NCBI GenBank assembly: GCA_937901335.1
Contig: CALCHC010000001.1
Span: 1-20,070, forward strand
Reading direction: 5' to 3'
From: an uncultured Phascolarctobacterium sp.
Lineage (GTDB): Bacteria > Bacillota > Negativicutes > Acidaminococcales > Acidaminococcaceae
Length of the DNA stretch: 20,070 nucleotides
Shown: positions 14,344 to 20,070 of the stretch, one piece after another
How positions within the stretch are numbered: position 1 is the stretch's first letter
Layout: every line of letters starts with the position of its first letter
Translations under genes and position numbers: made by a program
Notes under the pieces: model-generated
Told to the model about the DNA's origin: nothing
What the model saw: the letters and a program-made list of their open reading frames with translations, nothing else
Databases searched by the model: none

Positions 14344-15939
14344 ATGACGACTAATCAAAAAGAAATGTTTGGTGAACTTTTACTTGATAAAAAAATTGTT
14401 GCTGCCTTGACCGACATGGGCTTTGAAGAACCTTCTCCCATTCAAGCTGCTGCAATTCCCTTTGTTTTGGAAGGTCATGACGTAATTGCTCAAGCACAAA
14501 CCGGTACCGGCAAAACCGCTGCTTTTGGTATTCCCTTGGTACAAAGCATTACCGATCATCGTCACATCCAAGCTTTGATTATGACCCCGACCCGCGAACT
14601 TGCAATTCAAGTTGCTGAAGAAATCAGCAAAATTGGTCGCACTACTCGCATCAAAGCACTGCCTGTATACGGTGGTCAACCTATCGAACGCCAAATCAAA
14701 GCGTTGAAAAACAATGTACAAATCGTAATTGGTACTCCTGGTCGTTTGATTGACCATATCAACCGTAGAACTATTAAACTTGACCATATTAAATTCTTGG
14801 TATTGGACGAAGCTGACGAAATGTTGGATATGGGCTTTGTTGACGATATGGAAGAAATTATGCGTAACCTTCCTGATGACCGTCAAACCTTGCTCTTCTC
14901 TGCAACCATGCCTCGCCCGATTTTGAGCTTGACTAAAAAATATATGAAAGCTCCTAAAAACGTAGCAGTTAGCAAAGAAGAATTGACCGTTCCTCTGATT
15001 GAACAATACTACTACGAAACCAAAGATAAGATTGAAGGCTTGTGCCGTTTGCTTGACGCAGAAGTTGATGGCAAATTGATTATCTTCTGCCGTACTAAAA
15101 AAGGCGTAGATGATTTGGCTATTGCTCTTTCTAGCCGTGGTTATTTGGTAGAAGGCTTGCATGGTGACTTGAGCCAAACCCAACGTGACCGCGTAATGAA
15201 AAAATTCCGTGAAGGTACTGCCGAAGTACTTATTGCTACTGACGTTGCTGCTCGTGGTATCGATATCGACAACATTACTCACGTAATCAACTTCGATATT
15301 CCTCAAGATCCTGAAAGCTATGTTCACCGCATTGGTCGTACCGGTCGTGCAGGTAACACCGGCGTAGCAATGACTTTCATCACTCCGCGTGAATTCCGTC
15401 AATTGAAATTAATCGAACGCATTGTTCACACTAAAATTCAACGCCGTCAACTGCCCACCGCAGCTAACGTAATTGAACGTCAACGTGAACAAATCATCAG
15501 CAAAATGCAAACCGTTCTGGAAATCAACCAATTTAAAGATTACCTGAGCATTGCTGAAAGCCTCCTTGATGACTATTCTGCTGAAGATGTTGTAGCTGCT
15601 GCAATCAAATTGATGCAAGAAGGCAACAAAGCTTTGGAAGCAACCCAAGAAGACGACATCATCGCTGCAGAACTCCAAAACACCGGTGGTCGTCCTGGTA
15701 TGGTTCGTTTGTTCTTTAACGTAGGTCGTGCACAACGCATCAGCGTAAAAGATATTATCAGTACCGTTGCTATCGAATCCGATATTCCGGCTCGTGACAT
15801 CGGTAAAATTGACATCTACGATAAATTCACCTTCGTAGAAATCCCCGAAGACGTTGCGGAAAAAGTTCTGGGCGCAATGCACAGAAACACCATCCGTGGC
15901 TATAAATTAAATGTAGAACCTGCACGTGTACGCAAATAA
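14344..15939 (+). CDS. deaD: DEAD-box ATP-dependent RNA helicase with DbpA-type RNA-binding domain (DeaD/CshA-like)
   Basis: The 531-residue cytoplasmic RNA helicase shows every core motif: Q motif FEEPSPIQ, motif I AQTGTGKT (51-58), PTRELA, TPGRL, motif II DEAD (155-158), SAT, and motif VI HRIGRTGRAG (328-337). An acidic helical linker follows (about 365-445). The C-terminal DbpA RNA-binding domain spans about 450-531 (RPGMVRLFFNVGRAQRISVK to VEPARVRK). This layout is that of DeaD/CsdA or DbpA-like helicases that unwind structured RNA during ribosome assembly, mRNA decay and cold adaptation. CshA-type partners of RNase J usually end in a basic disordered tail rather than this domain, so deaD is the closer name; the exact orthologue is uncertain. 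GGAGG (14329-14333) lies 10 nt before the ATG. It shares a gene run with rnjA, which suits a joint RNA-processing role. Confidence 0.93.
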   Translation: MTTNQKEMFGELLLDKKIVAALTDMGFEEPSPIQAAAIPFVLEGHDVIAQAQTGTGKTAAFGIPLVQSITDHRHIQALIMTPTRELAIQVAEEISKIGRTTRIKALPVYGGQPIERQIKALKNNVQIVIGTPGRLIDHINRRTIKLDHIKFLVLDEADEMLDMGFVDDMEEIMRNLPDDRQTLLFSATMPRPILSLTKKYMKAPKNVAVSKEELTVPLIEQYYYETKDKIEGLCRLLDAEVDGKLIIFCRTKKGVDDLAIALSSRGYLVEGLHGDLSQTQRDRVMKKFREGTAEVLIATDVAARGIDIDNITHVINFDIPQDPESYVHRIGRTGRAGNTGVAMTFITPREFRQLKLIERIVHTKIQRRQLPTAANVIERQREQIISKMQTVLEINQFKDYLSIAESLLDDYSAEDVVAAAIKLMQEGNKALEATQEDDIIAAELQNTGGRPGMVRLFFNVGRAQRISVKDIISTVAIESDIPARDIGKIDIYDKFTFVEIPEDVAEKVLGAMHRNTIRGYKLNVEPARVRK

Positions 15940-15966
15940 AATTTACGACATTGTAGAGGAATAATA

Positions 15967-17793
15967 ATGAGTGAAATTTTAGGAAACCTTAAGGGTATTC
16001 GTAACTCTGTTATTGAAGAACTGAAAACTTTATATGATATGAAGCTGACCTCTGGTCAGCTTCTTTCTGCGGAATTGGCACTTAAGCTGGCTGACATTAC
16101 TGACTTCATCAACCGCGAAATTTCCGTTTACATTACTCGTAGCGGTCAAATTATCAAGGTAGTAGTTGGCAGTAATGAAACTGTAGAACTTCCTGCTGTA
16201 GAGGGTAGGAGGGGCAGTAGCCGTTTGAGTGGTATTCGTTGCGTACATACTCACCCCAGTGGAGCACCTGCTTTGAGCGGTGTAGATATCTCTGCATTGA
16301 AGTCTAATCGCTTCGACTGCATGGTTGCCATTGGCGTAACATCTCCTTATTATGCTGAATCCACTTTAGGCTTCGGTATGATTGTTGGTATTGACGAAAA
16401 CGAACAGTTCATCGTAGAAAACTATGGTCCCTTGACCATGGCAGATGCTGAAAACATCTATTTCCCAAACCTTGTTAATACTGTTGAACGCATCCTTGAT
16501 AAACAAACCAGCAGTACTTCTTTAGCACAAGCTCAAGAACGTGCAGTTTTAGTAGGAATGGAGTATAACGGTATGCTCAATACCTTAGGTTGGACTATTG
16601 AAGACTCTGTAGAAGAATTGAAGCAACTGGCAGATACTGCAGGTGCTCAAGTAGTAGCAAGATTCCTTCAAAAGCGTCCTAAACCGGATCCTGCTTTCTT
16701 TATCGGCAAGGGTAAGGTACAAGAGCTTGCTTTGTTCGTACAACAAGAAAACGTAGACTTGTGCATCTTTGACGACGAACTTTCTCCTGCGCAACAACGT
16801 AATATCGAACAAGCTATGGGTATTCGCGTTTTAGACCGTACTGCGCTTATTCTTGATATTTTCGCACAACGTGCACGCACTAATGAAGGTAAGCTTCAAG
16901 TTGAATTAGCTCAGCTTCAATATAATCTGCCTCGCATTATGGGCAAAGGCTTGAGCCTGTCCCGTCTTGGTGGTGGTATTGGTACTCGTGGTCCTGGTGA
17001 AACCAAACTGGAAGTTGACCGCAGACGTATCCGCGACCGTATTGCCTATATTAAAGAATGTATCGGCAAAGTTAAAAGTGTTCGCACTTTGCATAGAGCA
17101 AGCCGTAATAAGGCTTCCGTGCCCACTGTAAGCTTGGTAGGGTATACCAACGCAGGTAAATCTACCTTGCTCAACACTTTGACCAACTCCGATATTTACG
17201 CTAAAGACCAACTCTTTGCAACACTTGATCCTACAACTCGTCAGCTTGACTTGCCTGATAAGCAACAAGCTATTTTAACTGACACTGTAGGCTTCATCCA
17301 ACGTTTGCCTCACCAATTGGTAGCAGCTTTCCAATCTACTTTGGAAGAAGTTATCGAGGCAGATGTACTGCTTCACGTTATTGACGTAAGCCATGAGCTT
17401 TATAAAGAGCAAAGCAACGCAGTTTATCACGTTTTAGAACAAATCGGTGCTAAAGATAAAACCATCATCACCGTTTACAACAAAATTGATAAACTTCCCG
17501 AAGATTCTGCTTTGCCTGCACGTTTAGCTCAAGAAGAAAACAGTGTTTGCATTAGTGCCAAAGCTGGCTTGAACTTAGACAAACTGCTGGAAATGATTGC
17601 AGAAAACTTAAAGCTGAAAGCAGTAGAGGAGTACTTCCTGATTCCTTACAGCGAGTCTGCAGTTGCTGCAAAGCTCCACAGTGTTGGTACTGTTCTTGAA
17701 CAAGAATATTTGGCAGAAGGTACTCGATTAAAAGTTCGTTTAGATGCTAACCAACTGGGCGAATTTGAAAAATATCTTAGCAAAGGTGAATAA
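15967..17793 (+). CDS. hflX: Ribosome-associated GTPase HflX with JAMM-like N-terminal extension
   Basis: The 608-residue protein is much longer than E. coli HflX (426). Residues from about 192 form the standard enzyme: the HflX N-terminal domain (AVLVGMEYN to DDELSPAQQRN), a coiled GGxGxRGPGETKLE segment, then the G domain with G1 GYTNAGKS (392-399), G3 TDTVG (438-442), G4 NKID (505-508) and a SAKAG motif. HflX splits stalled or idle 70S ribosomes under stress. The first 190 residues are an added domain with HTHPSG at 94-99 and S-x-x-D at 104-107. E51, H94, H96 and D107 fit the E-xn-H-x-H-x10-D spacing of JAMM/RadC-like metal sites. Long HflX proteins of this kind occur in other Firmicutes as I recall, but the extension has no known activity. 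The stop is 2 nt before the next gene, an order shared with ynbA-ynbB of B. subtilis. Confidence 0.93.
   Translation: MSEILGNLKGIRNSVIEELKTLYDMKLTSGQLLSAELALKLADITDFINREISVYITRSGQIIKVVVGSNETVELPAVEGRRGSSRLSGIRCVHTHPSGAPALSGVDISALKSNRFDCMVAIGVTSPYYAESTLGFGMIVGIDENEQFIVENYGPLTMADAENIYFPNLVNTVERILDKQTSSTSLAQAQERAVLVGMEYNGMLNTLGWTIEDSVEELKQLADTAGAQVVARFLQKRPKPDPAFFIGKGKVQELALFVQQENVDLCIFDDELSPAQQRNIEQAMGIRVLDRTALILDIFAQRARTNEGKLQVELAQLQYNLPRIMGKGLSLSRLGGGIGTRGPGETKLEVDRRRIRDRIAYIKECIGKVKSVRTLHRASRNKASVPTVSLVGYTNAGKSTLLNTLTNSDIYAKDQLFATLDPTTRQLDLPDKQQAILTDTVGFIQRLPHQLVAAFQSTLEEVIEADVLLHVIDVSHELYKEQSNAVYHVLEQIGAKDKTIITVYNKIDKLPEDSALPARLAQEENSVCISAKAGLNLDKLLEMIAENLKLKAVEEYFLIPYSESAVAAKLHSVGTVLEQEYLAEGTRLKVRLDANQLGEFEKYLSKGE
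16041..16063 (+). repeat. Perfect 10-bp inverted repeat (hairpin) inside the 5' part of hflX
   Basis: GAAGCTGACC (16041-16050) and GGTCAGCTTC (16054-16063) are exact reverse complements around a TCT triloop, followed by TTTCT. It starts 75 nt into the hflX reading frame and encodes KLTSGQL, so it is fully inside coding sequence. A stem this strong could pause RNA polymerase or ribosomes, or be a processing site between deaD and hflX messages. Confidence 0.7.
17784..17788 (+). promoter_or_regulatory. Shine-Dalgarno site inside the hflX end, for the downstream TTG start
   Basis: AGGTG lies within the last codons of hflX, 7 nt before the TTG at 17796. The two genes are 2 nt apart, so translation of the second is probably coupled to the first. 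Confidence 0.6.
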
Positions 17794-17795
17794 CA

Positions 17796-19031
17796 TTGAT
17801 AGATTTTAAAGCAATCGAAGCAGCTGCTTTAGCTGATGTGGCAGCACACAGCGCAGAACTGGAAGAAGCAGCACTTTTTAATACAAACAAAGTAATCAAC
17901 GCTTTCCGTAATAATATGGTTTCTGACTTCTATCTGAAACCTACCACTGGTTACGCTTATTCCGACGTTGGTCGTGAAAAGCTTGACCTTATCTATGCAG
18001 AACTCTTCAAAGCAGAGGCTGCTCTTGTTCGTTCTCAATTCGTTTCCGGCACTCACGCTCTTGCTGTTGCTCTCTTGGGCAACCTGAAAGCAGGGGATGA
18101 GCTTATTGCTGTAACCGGTGCTCCTTATGACACCATGCAAACCATTATTGGTTATCCTGTAAAAACTGAAGGCTCTTTGGTAGATATGGGCGTAACCTAC
18201 AAAGAAATCCCTATGAGTGGCGACCACGCAGATCTTGAAGCAATCAAAGCTACAGTAACTGATAAGACCACTATGATTCACATTCAACGTTCCTGTGGTT
18301 ATAGCTCTGTTCGTAAAACCATTACCGTTGAAGAAATTGGTCGCATTTGCCAAGTTGCAAAAGCAATCAATCCTAATGTAATTTGCTTTGTTGATAACTG
18401 CTACGGTGAATTCATCGAAAAACAAGAACCTACCGAAGTGGGCGCTGACCTTATCGCAGGCTCCTTAATTAAAAACTTAGGCGGTGGCTTTGCTCCCACT
18501 GGCGGTTATATCGTAGGTAGAGCGGATTTAGTAGAAAAATCATCCTATCGTTTAACTTGCCCTGGTTTGGGTGGTGAAATGGGTGCTACTTTAGGCGATA
18601 CCGCTCGCGAATTCTATCAAGGCTTATTTATGGCTCCGCACATTGTACTCCAAGCAGTTAAGACTGCAATCTTCGCAGCTTCTGTATTCAAACAATTGGG
18701 CTACGATGTAAAACCTTTGCCTGAAGAAAAACGTAGTGATATTATCCAAGCAATCACTTTAGAGAGTAGGGAACGTCTGTGCAACTTCTGTGTTGCAATT
18801 CAAAGTAACTCTCCTGTAGATGCTCACGTTGAACCTGTACCGTCTCCGCTTCCTGGTTATCAAGACGAAATCATCATGGCAGCAGGTACCTTCGTACAAG
18901 GTGCTTCCATCGAACTTAGCGCAGATGGTCCGTGCCGTGAACCCTTTAACGTATACTTCCAAGGCGGCTTAACTTTTGAACATGGTCGCTTGGCAATTAT
19001 GGCAGCTGCTGAAAAAGTAGGGGCTAAATAA
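17796..19031 (+). CDS. ynbB: PLP-dependent methionine gamma-lyase-like protein (YnbB/aluminium-resistance family)
   Basis: The 411-residue product is a fold-type I PLP enzyme of the YnbB/'aluminium resistance' family, related to cystathionine beta-lyases and methionine gamma-lyases. Visible parts are the family opening (NTNKVINAFRNNMVSDFYL), TGYAYSDVGREKLD, SQFVSGTHAL (cofactor phosphate area), the FVDNCYGEFIE strand whose Asp should bind the PLP ring nitrogen, and GSLIKNLGGG with Lys226 as the presumed Schiff-base lysine. GLGGEMGAT and AAGTFVQGASIELSADGP follow. Start is TTG at 17796, with AGGTG 7 nt upstream. It directly follows hflX as ynbB follows ynbA in B. subtilis, where glnR-glnA come next; here a terminator and lexA come next instead. 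The true substrate of the family is unsettled, so 'methionine gamma-lyase' is a homology label only. Confidence 0.9.
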   Translation: MIDFKAIEAAALADVAAHSAELEEAALFNTNKVINAFRNNMVSDFYLKPTTGYAYSDVGREKLDLIYAELFKAEAALVRSQFVSGTHALAVALLGNLKAGDELIAVTGAPYDTMQTIIGYPVKTEGSLVDMGVTYKEIPMSGDHADLEAIKATVTDKTTMIHIQRSCGYSSVRKTITVEEIGRICQVAKAINPNVICFVDNCYGEFIEKQEPTEVGADLIAGSLIKNLGGGFAPTGGYIVGRADLVEKSSYRLTCPGLGGEMGATLGDTAREFYQGLFMAPHIVLQAVKTAIFAASVFKQLGYDVKPLPEEKRSDIIQAITLESRERLCNFCVAIQSNSPVDAHVEPVPSPLPGYQDEIIMAAGTFVQGASIELSADGPCREPFNVYFQGGLTFEHGRLAIMAAAEKVGAK

Positions 19032-19051
19032 AAATCATATATAAAAATTTA

Positions 19052-19091
19052 AACCTCTTATTGCAAAATTCGCAGTAAGAGGTTATTTTTT
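19052..19091 (+). terminator. Strong terminator closing the rnjA-ynbB gene run
   Basis: AACCTCTTATTGC (19052-19064) pairs with GCAGTAAGAGGTT (19072-19084) over 13 bp with one wobble, around a 7-nt loop. TTTTTT at 19086-19091 follows. It lies 20 nt after the last stop codon. Confidence 0.92.
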
Positions 19092-19149
19092 ACGCCATTT
19101 TTGCCAATATGACATCATTTTAATTTTATAATTATGTTGAATTTAGAAG

Positions 19150-19194
19150 AAAAACAATAAAAAACAGGAAAGCTTTATAAAAAAGCCTTCCTGT
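19150..19194 (-). terminator. Intrinsic terminator of lexA
   Basis: ACAGGAAAGCTTT (19164-19176) and the arm ending TTCCTGT (19194) form a 12-13 bp stem with one mismatch. On the minus strand the stem is followed by TTTTTATTGTTTTT (complement of 19150-19163), about 29 nt after the lexA stop. Together with the plus-strand terminator it insulates two convergent units. Confidence 0.8.
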
Positions 19195-19222
19195 AAATTT
19201 ACATAATATATTTAAATTTTGA

Positions 19223-19888
19223 TTATAACATTCTAAATACGGAGATAACCTTGCCAATTACTTGGATGTTATCAGTACCGAGAATAGGTTCATATTTATC
19301 ATTTTCCGGTTGCAAACGAATACGTCTTAATTCACGGAAATAACGTTTACAAGTAGTTTCTTCGCCATCAATAAGAGCAATAACGATATCACCGTTGTTA
19401 GCAAAGTTTTGTTTACGAGCAATGATGTAGTCGCCATCAAGAATACCAGCGTTAATCATACTATCACCGGTAACAGAAAGCATAAACACATCTTCATCGC
19501 AACCAATCAAATCTCTGGGGATAGGATAGGTTTCTTCAACGTTTTCTACAGCCAAGATAGGAACACCAGCAGTGACTTTACCAACTAAAGGAACAGGAAC
19601 TACTTGTTTATTACGCCATGCATCATTTTGAGAAATAAGATCCAATGCACGAGGTTTAGCTGCGTCACGCAACAAGAAACCAAATTGTTCCAAGTTCTTC
19701 AAATGATTATGAACACTAGCACTAGAAGATAGACCTACTGCAACACCAATCTCTCTTACAGAAGGGGGATAACCTTTCATGCTAATAAATTCACGTACAA
19801 AGTTTAATATAGCTCTTTGTCTTTCGGACAACATATCTTCTGTATAGTTACCGTCAAAATCAGGCGGCAATGCTTTACGTCTACCCAT
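19223..19888 (-). CDS. lexA: LexA repressor, SOS response regulator and self-cleaving S24 peptidase
   Basis: The 221-residue product has the two LexA domains. The N-terminal winged helix (about 20-85) includes SERQRAILNFVREF and YPPSVREIGVAVGLSSSASV (the recognition helix area). The C-terminal S24 peptidase domain carries the Ala107-Gly108 cleavage site in KVTAGVP, catalytic Ser143 in TGDSMI and catalytic Lys181 in TTCKRYF. All key residues are intact, so RecA-stimulated self-cleavage is expected. About 20 extra residues (MGRRKALPPDFDGNYTEDML) precede the usual start of the DNA-binding domain. The ATG at 19888 is chosen because GGAGGG (19901-19896) lies 7 nt upstream; an in-frame TTG at 19903 overlaps that site. 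It is transcribed convergently to the ynbB-like gene, from its own promoter with possible autoregulatory half sites. Confidence 0.96.
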   Translation of the reverse strand: MGRRKALPPDFDGNYTEDMLSERQRAILNFVREFISMKGYPPSVREIGVAVGLSSSASVHNHLKNLEQFGFLLRDAAKPRALDLISQNDAWRNKQVVPVPLVGKVTAGVPILAVENVEETYPIPRDLIGCDEDVFMLSVTGDSMINAGILDGDYIIARKQNFANNGDIVIALIDGEETTCKRYFRELRRIRLQPENDKYEPILGTDNIQVIGKVISVFRML

Positions 19889-19895
19889 TATATAA

Positions 19896-19901
19896 CCCTC
19901 C
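19896..19901 (-). promoter_or_regulatory. Shine-Dalgarno site fixing the lexA start
   Basis: On the minus strand GGAGGG ends 7 nt before ATG 19888. The longer frame from TTG 19903 overlaps this site, so it is rejected as the start. Confidence 0.75.
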
Positions 19902-19909
19902 AATCATTT

Positions 19910-19923
19910 GTTCGCACAGTTCG
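19910..19923 (-). promoter_or_regulatory. CGAAC direct repeat near the lexA transcription start (possible LexA half sites)
   Basis: The minus strand reads CGAACTGTGCGAAC: two CGAAC units separated by 4 nt. CGAAC is the half site of the Gram-positive SOS box (CGAACNNNNGTTCG), but here the two copies are in direct rather than inverted orientation. It lies around and just after the predicted transcription start. Confidence 0.4.
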
Positions 19924-19931
19924 TTAAATAA

Positions 19932-19960
19932 ATTTTAACAAATTAGAACGAAAGTGTCAA
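19932..19960 (-). promoter_or_regulatory. lexA promoter
   Basis: On the minus strand a perfect TTGACA (19960-19955), a 17-nt spacer and TAAAAT (19937-19932) form a near-consensus sigma-A promoter. The predicted leader is about 35 nt. Confidence 0.8.
19945..19958. promoter_or_regulatory. Imperfect SOS-box-like sequence between the lexA -35 and -10 boxes
   Basis: The plus strand reads AGAACGAAAGTGTC. One arm has the GAAC core and the spacer is 4 nt, but the other arm is GTGT rather than GTTC. Its position in the promoter is what would be expected for LexA autorepression. The match is partial. Confidence 0.4.
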
Positions 19961-20070
19961 ACAATTGTTTTCTATATTAGGGAAGTGTTTCTAAATAATT
20001 CTTTTATGTCCGATAATATATATTATGTCTAAAATAAATCGTTTATAAGCGTTTTTAAAAACCTTCCTAA
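19959..20070. other. AT-rich palindromic stretch upstream of lexA
   Basis: No gene is visible here to the window edge. It contains three exact palindromes: AAACAATTGTTT (19959-19970), ATAATATATATTAT (20013-20026) and GTTTTTAAAAAC (20051-20062). It also has a direct repeat TTATGTC at 20004-20010 and 20023-20029. It probably holds upstream or divergent regulatory sequence, but no clear promoter could be assigned. Confidence 0.4.

Noticed and set aside
14380..15402. A 340-codon open frame on the minus strand, antisense to the DEAD-box helicase
   Set aside because: It lies wholly opposite a highly conserved helicase gene, has no SD-supported start, and its translation shows no domain. It reflects codon bias of the real gene.
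19888..19903. Longer LexA starting at TTG 19903
   Set aside because: The extra codons are the Shine-Dalgarno sequence itself. ATG 19888 has ideal spacing.
19977..20070. Inverted repeat TTAGGGAAG (19977-19985) and CTTCCTAA (20063-20070) as mobile-element ends
   Set aside because: The repeats are short and imperfect, only about 77 nt apart, with no transposase and no target duplication visible. Likely chance in AT-rich DNA.
1..20070. Mobile elements, prophage, CRISPR, tRNA or rRNA genes
   Set aside because: No integrase or transposase frames, repeat-spacer arrays or RNA gene signatures were seen. The window is almost fully occupied by core genes.

Overview
The window is about 20 kb of low-GC, densely coded DNA carrying a core-genome segment of a Firmicutes-type bacterium. 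RNase J, a Gram-positive-type LexA, a SpoIIIE/FtsK translocase of Bacillus-like length, and an hflX gene followed directly by a methionine-gamma-lyase-like gene (the ynbA-ynbB order of Bacillus) all point to Firmicutes. A fumarate reductase/succinate dehydrogenase-type flavoprotein and the overall gene style fit the Negativicutes (Phascolarctobacterium/Acidaminococcus relatives), but that finer placement is inference. I saw no transposon, prophage, CRISPR array, tRNA or rRNA.

Left part (1-3815). The 3' end of an FAD-dependent fumarate-reductase-like gene is followed by two hairpins. Next is a stand-alone thiD (hydroxymethylpyrimidine kinase). After it comes a 590-residue protein with the full fold order of a P1B heavy-metal ATPase but with every catalytic signature altered and the nucleotide-binding domain missing. 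This gene has its own TTGACA-17-TAAGAT promoter and a strong terminator, so it looks like a maintained pseudo-enzyme rather than debris. It is the most unusual object in the window.

Centre (3883-19091). A strong promoter (TTGTCA-17-TATAAT) precedes ten same-strand genes: rnjA, ftsK/spoIIIE, a rodZ-like gene, a ygiQ-family radical SAM gene, an orphan solute-binding lipoprotein, rimO, cinA, a DbpA-domain DEAD-box helicase, hflX and a ynbB-like PLP gene. The gaps are only 2-27 nt and the group ends at one strong terminator, so it can be read as a roughly 15-kb operon. It combines RNA decay and ribosome care (RNase J, RimO, DEAD-box helicase, HflX) with chromosome segregation and cell shape (FtsK, RodZ). 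HflX carries an N-terminal extension with an exact JAMM/RadC-like metal-site spacing. A perfect 10-bp hairpin lies just inside the hflX coding region.

Right part (19150-20070). A convergent lexA gene on the minus strand has its own terminator, a consensus-like promoter, and imperfect SOS-box-like half sites over that promoter. Beyond it lies a short AT-rich stretch with palindromes that runs to the window edge.

Three genes (rnjA, ftsK, ynbB-like) most likely start at TTG. Shine-Dalgarno positions moved several starts inward from the longest open frame (thiD, rnjA, ftsK, rimO, lexA).
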